This document shows positions 26,197 through 34,260 of a DNA stretch of 46,462 nt, piece by piece. The notes below the pieces were generated by a model. The model saw nothing but the letters and a program-made list of their open reading frames with translations. It searched no databases and was not told the DNA's origin. Each line of letters starts with the position of its first letter. The first letter of the stretch is position 1. The stretch comes from Roseofilum capinflatum BLCC-M114 (lineage in GTDB: Bacteria > Cyanobacteriota > Cyanobacteriia > Cyanobacteriales > Desertifilaceae), in contig NZ_JAQOSO010000028.1 in the NCBI RefSeq assembly GCF_030068505.1, positions 1-46,462 on the forward strand, given 5' to 3'. The position numbers and the translations under genes are program-made.

Positions 26197-26484
26197 GGAA
26201 CGATCCGGTTAATTTAAATTTTTGACATAAAACGGGCAGAATAACTTATAACTTTACAAAAAAAACGCTTCTTTGTCAAATTGATAGAAATTGCCTCAAA
26301 AATTGGTTGGATTGCTAATAATAATAGTCCTTTTTTAAAGACTTGATAAAAAATCAGCAAAAATACGGAGTGATTCCCCCTATCCGGTCGGCTATCCTAA
26401 AAGTATACCCTTCTTAATATTTAATTCAGGTGCAGTCGAAGGGGGTAAACCGGGTGAATCTGTTAGAAGGGAGCGATCGAAACG
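26197..26484. other. Intergenic region between divergent radical SAM and TPR genes
   Basis: AT-rich DNA that must hold the two divergent promoters. A GC-richer block ahead of the TPR gene (about 26428-26480, GGTGCAGTCGAAGGGGGT...) could be a structured leader, but I do not recognise a known RNA motif there. An AAGGGAG about 11 bases before the TPR ATG is the probable ribosome binding site. Confidence 0.4.
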
Positions 26485-27567
26485 ATGAAATCGAGATCAA
26501 CCTATTTAAAGGGGAAAGCACAAACCGTGGTTAGTCTTCATCGAGAGGGGGTACACCGGGATACATTGGTTCCGCGCGAAGAGGGGGACTTTAATCCAGC
26601 CAGTCTATCCATGATTACCCTTGCCGATCAAGCCGATCTCCTTTTTGAACAAGCCAGGATTTCTCAGCAACAAGGAAATGTGAAACAAGCTCAAGCCCAT
26701 TGGCAAGAGTGCTTAACCCTCTATGAAGCGCTGCAAAACCATCAGCGAATGAGTCAAATCTTGGGTTATTTAAGTCATACCTATTATGCCCAAGGGGACT
26801 ACGATCGCGCCATTGCATATCAACAACAACGATTAGAATTAGCCCACGAACTGGGTAATGTACGCCTAGAAGCTCAAACCTGGGGCAATTTAGGCAATGC
26901 TTATCGCCATCAAGGAAACTACACAGAAGCTATTGCTGCTGAAAGTCGCAGTATTGAACTGGCGCAACAAATCGGAGAGGATCGCCTATTAGCGATTGGT
27001 TATAACAATTTGGGCCTGGTTTACAAAGCTCTCAACGACTTACCGGAAGCGATCGAATACCAAACTCGAAGTTTACACCTGATTCAAGAGCAAGATAACC
27101 CCCTAATGGAGAGCCAAATTTTGCGGAACTTGGCCAACGCCCACCATGCCCTAGGGAATTCCGATAAAACCATCGACTATTACCAACAACTCCTAGCATT
27201 AGCTCGGAGAACCAACAATCAACGTTTAATCACCAAAGTGCTAAGAAACCTAGGCAATACGTTCCACACTTTGGGAGACTACGCCCAAGCAATTACCTAT
27301 TATGAAGAACGGCTACACTTAGCCGAACAAATGCAAGATCAACGGGTAAGAGAACAAACCCTAGGCAGTTTAGGGGTGGCTCACGATGCCCTCGGTAACT
27401 ATCAGAAAGCAACTCACTATTACGAGCAGCGCTTGCAAATTGCCCTACGCCTCAAAGACAAACGCTTAACTGGACAAACTCTAGGCAACCTAATTGTTGC
27501 CTGTAGTGCCCTCGGTGACTTGCTGAAAGTGGAGCAATACCGAGAGCAACGCAAAGCACTGGCTTAG
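26485..27567 (+). CDS. TPR protein of the Rapsyn/LGN-like tandem 40-residue type
   Basis: The 360-residue protein is made almost wholly of TPR units of about 40 residues (from about residue 45), each with a pattern such as GNLGNAYRHQGNYTEAIAAESRS, then LGNTFHTLGDYAQAITYYEERL. This long-spaced TPR type occurs in LGN/GPSM and kinesin light chains, where it binds peptides. The first 40 residues are different and basic (MKSRSTYLKGK). There is no signal peptide or catalytic domain, so it is probably an adaptor protein. It ends with four bases shared with the convergent DUF362 gene. Confidence 0.85.
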   Translation: MKSRSTYLKGKAQTVVSLHREGVHRDTLVPREEGDFNPASLSMITLADQADLLFEQARISQQQGNVKQAQAHWQECLTLYEALQNHQRMSQILGYLSHTYYAQGDYDRAIAYQQQRLELAHELGNVRLEAQTWGNLGNAYRHQGNYTEAIAAESRSIELAQQIGEDRLLAIGYNNLGLVYKALNDLPEAIEYQTRSLHLIQEQDNPLMESQILRNLANAHHALGNSDKTIDYYQQLLALARRTNNQRLITKVLRNLGNTFHTLGDYAQAITYYEERLHLAEQMQDQRVREQTLGSLGVAHDALGNYQKATHYYEQRLQIALRLKDKRLTGQTLGNLIVACSALGDLLKVEQYREQRKALA

Positions 27568-28529
27568 GAAACGTTCTGAGCTTGATAGGCGCTGATGGGT
27601 TCTTTAATTAAGCGAATATACAAATGTTTAAATGTAGATTTAATCACCCGTGGCATTCCAAAATCAATGGGTTGCATTCTATCGGGTAACTTCCAATCGG
27701 CGATCGCCAACTCCTGGGGATGACACAAGGGAAACTCCACAGCCTCCTCAGCATAACACCCCGCCGCCAGAGCCGCCTTATGGGTAGGAACCATCATGGG
27801 ATCGACTCCCAACAGCTCCAACAGGCTCAAGTCTAGAGCAAACACATCCTCAGATGCCCCTAAAATGCCCAGGAACCGGGGTGTACCGTTCATCGGCCCA
27901 TTTCCCTCATGGGCAATAATCCCATCAATAATGGTCAAATTTGGCGCAAGGGTACGAGCTGTTTCTACAAGCATCGCCCCAAATTCTTGGGGATTTTTCC
28001 CGGCTTGCATATGCCACCATGCCTTCATTTTACCGGGCACACAGCCAAATAAATTCTTAACCCCCAAGGTCATAGTCAACTGTTGATGGGATTTAATCTT
28101 GGGTAAATTAATCACCACATCTGCCTCCATCGCTTCCTTAGAGAGCAACAAATGACCCCAGCGATCGCCCTCCGTTTCATATCGTCTTCCCCGAAATTCT
28201 ACGATCGGTAATTCTACCTCCTGCAAAAATGGTAAATAACCATTAGACTGAGCCACCCCTTCAGCCGTGCCAAACGCCGGACTATCGCCCAAAAAGGGGA
28301 TACCTCCCGCTTGTTTGACCAACCGCGCAACCTCAACAACTAACTCCGGACGAGTCACACACTCATTTTTCGGTCGCGATCCCGTTAAGAGATTGGGCTT
28401 CAGGAGAACGCGATCGCCCGGTTTAACCAGCGACTCGATCCCTCCCAGAGGAGCCAAAACCTGCACCAAAGCAGCCTGTAGAGCTTCGCGATCGTAGGAG
28501 TTGGCCCGCACAAAACTAACTGTAGTCAT
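27564..28529 (-). CDS. DUF362 protein
   Basis: The protein has 321 residues from the ATG at 28529; an in-frame start 33 bases upstream is less like the family. It has DUF362 motifs: VLLKPNLLTG (about 40-49), GDSPAFGTAEGV, VVINLPKIKSHQQLTMTLGVKNLFGCVPG, and IIDGIIAHEGNGPMNG. Many relatives carry a C-terminal 4Fe-4S ferredoxin module with four cysteines; this protein has none, so it is the short form. The activity is unknown. It is 50 bases downstream of the oxygenase cluster on the same strand, but nothing else ties it to that cluster. Confidence 0.8.
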   Translation of the reverse strand: MTTVSFVRANSYDREALQAALVQVLAPLGGIESLVKPGDRVLLKPNLLTGSRPKNECVTRPELVVEVARLVKQAGGIPFLGDSPAFGTAEGVAQSNGYLPFLQEVELPIVEFRGRRYETEGDRWGHLLLSKEAMEADVVINLPKIKSHQQLTMTLGVKNLFGCVPGKMKAWWHMQAGKNPQEFGAMLVETARTLAPNLTIIDGIIAHEGNGPMNGTPRFLGILGASEDVFALDLSLLELLGVDPMMVPTHKAALAAGCYAEEAVEFPLCHPQELAIADWKLPDRMQPIDFGMPRVIKSTFKHLYIRLIKEPISAYQAQNVS

Positions 28530-28580
28530 TGTATTTTTTAACCCGTTCACCACTAAGCACAAGATAGCACGATCAACTCA

Positions 28581-29519
28581 TTACACTAACTCTTGAGCGC
28601 GACCGCCTCCCGTTTTCTCCACCCAAATGGAATTAAAATTTTTCAACATAATCTCAGTCGGATTGATCTTTTCATCGCTGCCGATGGGCTGAAAAACGGC
28701 ATTCACCTTGGGATAAACAAAAAATGGAATCGAAATCCGACTTTTCGCCAGAGTATGAATCACTTCATGGGGAGTGCTGATAAATAAGCCATTAGTCCAC
28801 AGTTGTAACATATCCCCTAGATTCACCACAAAGGCATCTTTGAGACAGACCGCATCAATCCAAGCCTCTTTAGCGTATACACGCAAGGAAGGGTTGGGAA
28901 AATATTCCTGGATTAAGATCGTGAAAATCCCATTATCGGTATGTTTCCCGGCAATCCCACCTTCGGGGGGATAATGAATGGTGCGATGGATTAAGATCGG
29001 TTCATCAAAATAAGGGTCAAAGTAATCGGGTTCCTGCCCTAAAGCAACGGCTAATCCTCGTAAAAGATGGGGAACAATTTTGGTCAGAATTTCCCCTTGA
29101 AGCTCATAGTGACAGGAGGCAAAACCCGGAGCTACCGTATCATCAGGAATCAGGGTGGTTCCGGTAAAAGGTTGGTCAGCATGGGGGCGTTCTATGCCTA
29201 AATCAAACAGCTCTTTGGGATCGGGCCCTTCTTCTCCATTGAGAGCTTCACCATAGAGGGGGCTGTATCCTCTACAGGTATTTGGATAAACAGTTTGTTT
29301 GTCTTGACTATAGGCTTTTTTCGTTTCTTCCGGCAACTGGAAAAAATTGCGAGAAGCCTGAATGGTTTTCTGGACTAATTCGGAGGAGATACCATGATCT
29401 TTAAGATAAAAAAATCCATGCTCTAAGCAAGTATCATATAGCCGTTTGTGTTCTTCATTTCCGGAGGGAGAACTTGATTTTTTAAGTTGGGCTAATGAAA
29501 TAATCGGTAACGTATTCAT
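28581..29519 (-). CDS. 2-oxoglutarate/Fe(II) oxygenase, IPNS-like (copy 1)
   Basis: The 312-residue enzyme of the isopenicillin-N-synthase-like 2OG dioxygenase family probably hydroxylates or desaturates a small molecule. The N-terminal DIOX_N part is at about 4-110 (EHGFFYLKDHGI, RGYSPLYGEALNGE, KELFDLG). The C-terminal 2OG-FeII domain has iron ligands H193 and D195 (GKHTDNG) and H251 (STPHEV). The likely 2-oxoglutarate contacts are R261 and S263 (RISIP). It is the last gene of a seven-gene run on the minus strand and a close tandem copy of the gene at 29682. Its substrate is unknown; within this cluster an amino-acid or betaine substrate is plausible. Confidence 0.88.
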   Translation of the reverse strand: MNTLPIISLAQLKKSSSPSGNEEHKRLYDTCLEHGFFYLKDHGISSELVQKTIQASRNFFQLPEETKKAYSQDKQTVYPNTCRGYSPLYGEALNGEEGPDPKELFDLGIERPHADQPFTGTTLIPDDTVAPGFASCHYELQGEILTKIVPHLLRGLAVALGQEPDYFDPYFDEPILIHRTIHYPPEGGIAGKHTDNGIFTILIQEYFPNPSLRVYAKEAWIDAVCLKDAFVVNLGDMLQLWTNGLFISTPHEVIHTLAKSRISIPFFVYPKVNAVFQPIGSDEKINPTEIMLKNFNSIWVEKTGGGRAQELV

Positions 29520-29589
29520 TTGTTTTTCTCCTAATTGTTAATCCCATAGGTAACGATATAGGGCTTGTATCTGCACTGATTATATCATC

Positions 29590-29624
29590 TTTTAGTCCTC
29601 TCCCATCACGAGAGAGGACTAAAA
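29590..29624. repeat. Perfect 13-bp inverted repeat between the two oxygenase genes
   Basis: TTTTAGTCCTCTC (29590-29602) and GAGAGGACTAAAA (29612-29624) pair perfectly around a 9-base loop. The 3' side in either direction ends in A residues, not a T-tract, so it is not a clear intrinsic terminator for the minus-strand transcript. It may be a processing or stabilising hairpin between the two genes. Confidence 0.7.
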
Positions 29625-29681
29625 ACCCTTAATTGCCAAACTATACGATCAAACACTTAGGGGGCAATCTAGGAGACCGGT

Positions 29682-30623
29682 CTATTGTGTTAATTCTTTA
29701 GCACGACCTGAACCGGATTTATCTACCCAGATAGAGTGAAAATTCTCTAACATTACGTCAGTCGAATTGATAGTTTCCTCGGTTCCCATGGGCTGAATCT
29801 GGGTATTGTGATTGGGGAAAACAAACAAGGGAATAGAAATGCGAGTCTGAGGCAGTTTGTGAATGACTTCGTGGGGGGTACTGACAAATAAACCATTCGT
29901 CCAATATTGCAACATATCCCCCAAATTGATCACAAAAGCATCCTCTAAACATCCCGCATCAATCCAAGCATCTTTCGCATACACTCTTAGGGAAGGAGTG
30001 GGGAAATATTCCTGAATCAAGATGGTAAAAATGCCGGTATCTGTATGTTTTCCGGCAATTCCTCCAGAAGCAGGGTAGTAAATGCTTCGATGGATTAAAA
30101 CGGGGTCTTCAAAGTAGGGATCAAACCAATGGGGGTCTCGGCCCAGGGCAACCGCTAATCCTTGTAACAGGGGGGGAACTACTTGATTCATAATTTCCCC
30201 TTGAAGCTGATAATGGGATGAGGCAAAACCGGGAGCGACTTCGTTATCAGGAACAACAGTTGGCCCGGTAAAGGGTTTATCGGATGGAGGGCGTTCTAAA
30301 CCTAAATCAAAGAGTTCTTTGGGATCGGGCCCCTCCTCTCCATTGAGGGCTTCACCATAGAGGGGGCTGTAGCCTCTAGAGGTTTTTGGATAAACAGTTT
30401 GCTGGTCGTGACCATAGGCTTTTTTAGTTTCTTGGGGAAGTTGAAAAAAGTTTCGAGAAGCGTCTATGGTTTGCTGAACTAACTCTGAAGAAACGCCATG
30501 ATCTTTGAGGTAAAAGAAGCCGTGTTCTAAGCAAATGTTGTAAAGTCGTTTATGTTCTTCATTTCCGGATGAATAACTGAGATCTTTGAGTTTTTCTAAT
30601 GAGATTACGGGTAAGGTATCCAT
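29682..30623 (-). CDS. 2-oxoglutarate/Fe(II) oxygenase, IPNS-like (copy 2)
   Basis: This 313-residue paralogue of the preceding enzyme aligns with it end to end with no gaps until the last residue, and most positions are the same. The active-site residues stay in place: H193, D195, H251, R261, S263. Differences are scattered; segments such as EGPDPKELFDLG are identical, while the stretch after residue 110 (RPPSDKPFTGPTVV) and 275-295 vary more. This is a tandem duplication with retained catalytic residues. The two enzymes may do successive oxidations on one molecule. Confidence 0.88.
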   Translation of the reverse strand: MDTLPVISLEKLKDLSYSSGNEEHKRLYNICLEHGFFYLKDHGVSSELVQQTIDASRNFFQLPQETKKAYGHDQQTVYPKTSRGYSPLYGEALNGEEGPDPKELFDLGLERPPSDKPFTGPTVVPDNEVAPGFASSHYQLQGEIMNQVVPPLLQGLAVALGRDPHWFDPYFEDPVLIHRSIYYPASGGIAGKHTDTGIFTILIQEYFPTPSLRVYAKDAWIDAGCLEDAFVINLGDMLQYWTNGLFVSTPHEVIHKLPQTRISIPLFVFPNHNTQIQPMGTEETINSTDVMLENFHSIWVDKSGSGRAKELTQ

Positions 30624-30737
30624 TAGTTAATGAGCCTCCGGGTTGGGTAGTTCTCCTTTTTTCTACAAAATTAGGTTAAATAATGTATTCAATGGAATTA
30701 TACCATGAAAAGGGGGCTTAATTATAGAAATTCTGGG

Positions 30738-31496
30738 TTAATCAATGCGTAGTCGCTGTTCGTATAGTTTTTCATAATAGGGTAAACAATACTTATAAGC
30801 TTGCTGCAAATGCTCGTTGTCTTCAATCTTCACATAATTGTTGGGTTTCGTTGGTTTAAATCCTTGACTCGATTGGACTTGTTTATGCCAGCTTTTCCAT
30901 GGAAGGAGTTCTGGTTGTTGCTTGGCTTCCCAGGTTAAGGCTTGAGGGAGAAAGGGAATGCCCACTGCATGACAATAGGCTTTGACAGTTGCTTCTGGTT
31001 TATGGACTAAATCATCGGAATCAATCAAAGGGGGGACTTTTCCCAGATAATTTTTGGTTGCTTCAAACAAGTGGTAAATTGCTGCATAGCCGGTTTCGAC
31101 TAGACTAAAATCGGGCCGACGGGCGAAGAGGGAGGGAAGGGCTTTAGCTGGATGGCGAATCAAGAAGGTGTTCTCAAAGTGGGATAAGAAGGTTGGATCG
31201 GCCCGATCGCAAATACAACGAGCCATATCTTTCATAAAGATTTTTTGGCTTTGGGCCTTATCAATCAGGCTTTGCAAGACGGGTTGAAAGCTCTTGGACT
31301 TCTGAATGTTGTCATCACTATAGCGATCGCTCTTTCTTTCCTCGCTACAGCAAAAGTACAGACCAAAGGGTTCGTGAAGAACCAAAAAGTCTCCCCTTTG
31401 GCGCATCATGGTTTCAAAAGCAGTAGAAGTCGATCGCGGCACTGCCCAAAGTGCAAGTATTTTTTGCATCAGAAAATTTCTCCCAGTGTCAGCCAT
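30738..31496 (-). CDS. Sulfotransferase-like protein
   Basis: The protein has 252 residues from the third ATG-type start (31496), which has AAAGG at good spacing; other in-frame starts are at 31502 and 31469. The front matches the 5'-phosphosulfate loop of PAPS-dependent sulfotransferases: ILALWAVPRSTSTAFE. A later stretch FLIRHPAKALPSLF fits the 3'-phosphate-binding region (R-x-P-x-x-x-x-x-S). A general-base His is not obvious; LVLHEPFG is a candidate. It would add sulfate to an alcohol or amine, but many proteins of this fold remain untested. It lies 29 bases after the enolase-superfamily gene, so the two are likely co-transcribed. Confidence 0.75.
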   Translation of the reverse strand: MADTGRNFLMQKILALWAVPRSTSTAFETMMRQRGDFLVLHEPFGLYFCCSEERKSDRYSDDNIQKSKSFQPVLQSLIDKAQSQKIFMKDMARCICDRADPTFLSHFENTFLIRHPAKALPSLFARRPDFSLVETGYAAIYHLFEATKNYLGKVPPLIDSDDLVHKPEATVKAYCHAVGIPFLPQALTWEAKQQPELLPWKSWHKQVQSSQGFKPTKPNNYVKIEDNEHLQQAYKYCLPYYEKLYEQRLRID

Positions 31497-31525
31497 AACC
31501 ATCCTTTCATCTGTACCCAGACCTA

Positions 31526-32629
31526 TTATTGATAGACGGCAATGGGTTCACCCAGCACCTCCATAATCGGCTCTACCCCTAATCCTGGCCCCTCTGGAGC
31601 CACCGTTTTACCCCCTTGACCCCGCGGCCCACCCGTGGCTGTATTCACTGTCAGCATCTCATGGCACAACCACGTCGCCCGCAGGTGAGTCGCTGGAGTA
31701 GACTGGGCCAAATGCACCGATCCCGCATCCCCGATCGCACTGCCCCCCGTCACCTCAATATTCATGCGAATCCCCGTTTCCACACAGAAATCCCGAATCC
31801 GCTTGGCCTTCGTCAAACCTCCCACCCGACCAATTTTCAACCCGATCGCCTCACACGCACGATCCCCTTGAGCGCGAACGATATCCCCATAGCCCTGAAT
31901 GCATTCATCCAGGATAATCGCATGATTCGTTAGCCTCCGCAGTTGTAAGCACTCTTCATAAGTTTCACAAGGTTGCTCAAAATAGAGAATCGGCTCTTTC
32001 ACCGCATTCATCACCCGCATCCCCTCATCCACCAACCAAGCGCGGTTCACATCAAAGGTCGCCGTTTCATCGGGGGGTAAATATGCACCAATGGCTTTAA
32101 TGCGCTCAATATCTAAGGCCACATCTGCGCCAATTTTACAGGTATGGACTTTTTCTCCCCTAGCTTGACCCCGTTTAATCGACTCAATCATGCCCTCTGG
32201 AGTATCTGTGGGCACAGAATTTTGAATCGTAATCTCTTGGTCAATGCGACCGCCAAACAATTCACACAGGGATAATCCCGTGAATTTGCCCAGGATATCC
32301 CAACAGGCCATATCCAGAGGGGATTTAATGTAGGGATGACCCGGTAGAGCCATATCCATCGCCCGATACACAACATCGATCCGTCGGGGGTCGAGGCCAA
32401 TCAGTTGGGGCGCTAACTCCTCAATTCCCGCCCGAATACCTCTGGGAAAGGCGGGTAAATAAGTTGACCCCCAAGGGCAGCCTTCCCCCCAGCCCCGGAT
32501 GCCTTCATCCGTATCCATGGCGATAATGGTGGAATCGAGTTTATCAAAGTACAATCTTCCTCCAGAGAGTCGGTAGGGATGCTCCAGGGGTAAGGTCACT
32601 TGATAGACGGTGATTTTTGTGATTTTCAT
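31526..32629 (-). CDS. Enolase-superfamily enzyme of the hydroxyproline betaine epimerase/C3LHypD type
   Basis: This 367-residue member of the mandelate racemase/muconate lactonizing enzyme group has two catalytic lysines, K165 (TCKIG) and K265 (GLKIGRVGGLTK). The metal ligands are D193 (FDVNRAW), E218 (FEQPC) and D241 (LDECI). The patterns WGEGCPWGSTY, GHPYIKSPLDMACWDILGK and APEGPGLG match the clade with 4-hydroxyproline betaine 2-epimerase and cis-3-hydroxy-L-proline dehydratase, so proton removal alpha to a carboxylate on a cyclic amino acid is plausible. The real substrate is unknown. It is separated from the dehydrogenase gene upstream by a MITE-like insertion. Confidence 0.82.
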   Translation of the reverse strand: MKITKITVYQVTLPLEHPYRLSGGRLYFDKLDSTIIAMDTDEGIRGWGEGCPWGSTYLPAFPRGIRAGIEELAPQLIGLDPRRIDVVYRAMDMALPGHPYIKSPLDMACWDILGKFTGLSLCELFGGRIDQEITIQNSVPTDTPEGMIESIKRGQARGEKVHTCKIGADVALDIERIKAIGAYLPPDETATFDVNRAWLVDEGMRVMNAVKEPILYFEQPCETYEECLQLRRLTNHAIILDECIQGYGDIVRAQGDRACEAIGLKIGRVGGLTKAKRIRDFCVETGIRMNIEVTGGSAIGDAGSVHLAQSTPATHLRATWLCHEMLTVNTATGGPRGQGGKTVAPEGPGLGVEPIMEVLGEPIAVYQ

Positions 32630-32653
32630 AGAGTTTTAGGCAAAAGTGTTGAA

Positions 32654-32791
32654 TTGTAGTGCCGTGACACAGCTAAAATAGGGCTTTGTTTGTAGTAAGC
32701 ACTTTAGTGCTTAAAAGCCTAGCTGGAGATGGCTTGAGCAATCACTACAAACAAAATCTATTGCATCAAATTAGCTGTGTCACGGCTACAA
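32654..32791. mobile_element. MITE-like palindromic element
   Basis: The outer ends are long imperfect inverted repeats: left TGTAGTGCCGTGACACAGCT, right (reverse complement) TGTAGCCGTGACACAGCT. An inner pair, TTTGTTTGTAGT and ACTACAAACAAA, lies further in. The whole element of about 138 bases has no coding capacity. It lies between the dehydrogenase and enolase-superfamily genes of the cluster. No clear target-site duplication is visible. Confidence 0.7.
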
Positions 32792-32829
32792 GGATTGGTA
32801 ATTATAGCTGTTTAATCGGACTTGGTATT

Positions 32830-32852
32830 ACTAGCGAGCGAGACGCTCGCAC
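32830..32852. repeat. GCGAGCGAGACGCTCGC-type hairpin repeat
   Basis: GCGAGCGAGACGCTCGCACTCC is a palindrome of a kind found scattered between cyanobacterial genes. It lies between the MITE-like element and the dehydrogenase stop codon. Confidence 0.6.
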
Positions 32853-32927
32853 TCCTCGTATTGCTTCATTTTATTGCGGTCACGGGACTACCCGCTTTTC
32901 ACCATTGGGCAATGGGAGAGCTAGGGA

Positions 32928-34238
32928 TTAACTCAGATGCTTGAGGATTTTGGTTAAAACCGGGAGCTTGGCGTGACGACCGAAGTCAAAGGATTGGATT
33001 TTGGGGACAATGGCTGGATCGGGTTGGTAGGAGGTTATATTATCAAATACCCAACAGGTTCCACAACTCCAGCGAATCACATCCTCGATTAATTGGTCGC
33101 TTAAGCCCATGTTTTTGCCCAGGTGGTGAGCTTCCCCTAAAATCAGGTAGTTGATATAGGCCATGAAGTCGGTGAGCGATCGCGCCATATCCATTAGAAT
33201 TGGATCGTCTAAGGGTTCCGGTGCAGGATATTGGAGTTCGTAGGGACGGGGTTTGATGCGACCGAAAATATCGCTGATTTTTTCCTCAGAATGAATATAG
33301 CTGCGATTCAAACCATAGGGAGAGGGAGCGGTAAAATGGGGCACTCTCAGATTCACCCCATTATCCTCTTCGATCAGCTTAGTGACTTTCACATGGTTAT
33401 CATGGGCATCATATTTCTGTCCCGCTTCCCGGTATCGTTCTTCGATGATGCGACCGATGGGGAGGGGAACGTTGAGTTCGTTGGCTAAGTTTACCGTCAA
33501 GTCCGTATCTTTAACGGTGATTTCTAGGGAGCAGGAATAGTCGTAGCTGCCGTCAAAAATAAACGGGGTAACTTGCTCGGCCACGAAGCTACTGCCTTGG
33601 GAAGAGCGGATTAAATCCCACATCCAGAGCAGGGGAATGCCATAGATTTTACAAATCATCAGCACTTCGCCCACGGTCACCATGCCGGTGTAGAAGAGCA
33701 GGTTGGTCAACAGTTTGATGGTCTGTGCTTCGCCGATGGTGTCACTGACAAAGAACGAGATTTCGCCCATGGAGTCCAGGGAGCCTTTACTGAGGTCGTA
33801 GCCTTGGCGATCGCCGCTCACATAGAAGCTAACGTTACAAAAATCAACCCCCATATGCGAGAGATTACTAACCGGCGACTCCAGACTAAAAATCCCTTTT
33901 TTCCTCGCTTCTCTGGCAATATTTTGGGTATTGTGGTAGTCCGTTGTCGAGAAATCCATCCAAGTTGACCCCGGTCTCATCCCTTCCACCGCTCCACTCG
34001 GCCCTAACATATTCTCTAAAACATGATGGGGTAGGGGCAAATTGGTAATCACTAAATCTGAGCCTTGAGCCGCTTCTTTGGGGCTGTTTTTCCAGATGGC
34101 TCCTTTGGCAATCACCGGCTCGGCCGCTTCTTTGTACTTATCGTACACTTGCACGTGATAGCCATCTTTGAGCAGTTTGTAGATCATCTGCTTGCCCATA
34201 GCGCCTGTGCCAATATAGGCAATTTTTTGCTTACTCAT
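32928..34238 (-). CDS. Beta-hydroxyacid dehydrogenase-like protein with duplicated helical domain
   Basis: The 436-residue protein has a Rossmann NAD(P) domain (1-165, GTGAMG at 10-15) followed by the helical domain of 3-hydroxyisobutyrate/6-phosphogluconate-type dehydrogenases. The catalytic lysine is K175 (QTIKLLTNL). Family members are usually about 300 residues; the extra 130 residues contain a second copy of the helical region. Residues 177-219 and 355-397 align without gaps with 13 identities (including L-T, Y, G-E, K, G, D, I-R, S and G). In the second copy the catalytic Lys position is Arg (R353). The enzyme would oxidise a beta-hydroxy acid or reduce the matching carbonyl or imine. 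It lies 22 bases after the MDR gene. Confidence 0.83.
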   Translation of the reverse strand: MSKQKIAYIGTGAMGKQMIYKLLKDGYHVQVYDKYKEAAEPVIAKGAIWKNSPKEAAQGSDLVITNLPLPHHVLENMLGPSGAVEGMRPGSTWMDFSTTDYHNTQNIAREARKKGIFSLESPVSNLSHMGVDFCNVSFYVSGDRQGYDLSKGSLDSMGEISFFVSDTIGEAQTIKLLTNLLFYTGMVTVGEVLMICKIYGIPLLWMWDLIRSSQGSSFVAEQVTPFIFDGSYDYSCSLEITVKDTDLTVNLANELNVPLPIGRIIEERYREAGQKYDAHDNHVKVTKLIEEDNGVNLRVPHFTAPSPYGLNRSYIHSEEKISDIFGRIKPRPYELQYPAPEPLDDPILMDMARSLTDFMAYINYLILGEAHHLGKNMGLSDQLIEDVIRWSCGTCWVFDNITSYQPDPAIVPKIQSFDFGRHAKLPVLTKILKHLS

Positions 34239-34260
34239 CCGTGAGTTTCCTTTCTCTTAC

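Noticed and set aside
26428-26484. Riboswitch before the TPR gene
   Set aside because: The block is GC-richer than its surroundings but shows no known conserved riboswitch core.
27564-28529. DUF362 gene as an eighth member of the oxygenase cluster
   Set aside because: Same direction and only 50 bases away, but nothing in its family or pattern links it, and it overlaps the convergent TPR gene.
29590-29624. Hairpin as intrinsic terminator
   Set aside because: The stem is perfect but no T-tract follows it on either strand, so I list it as an inverted repeat only.
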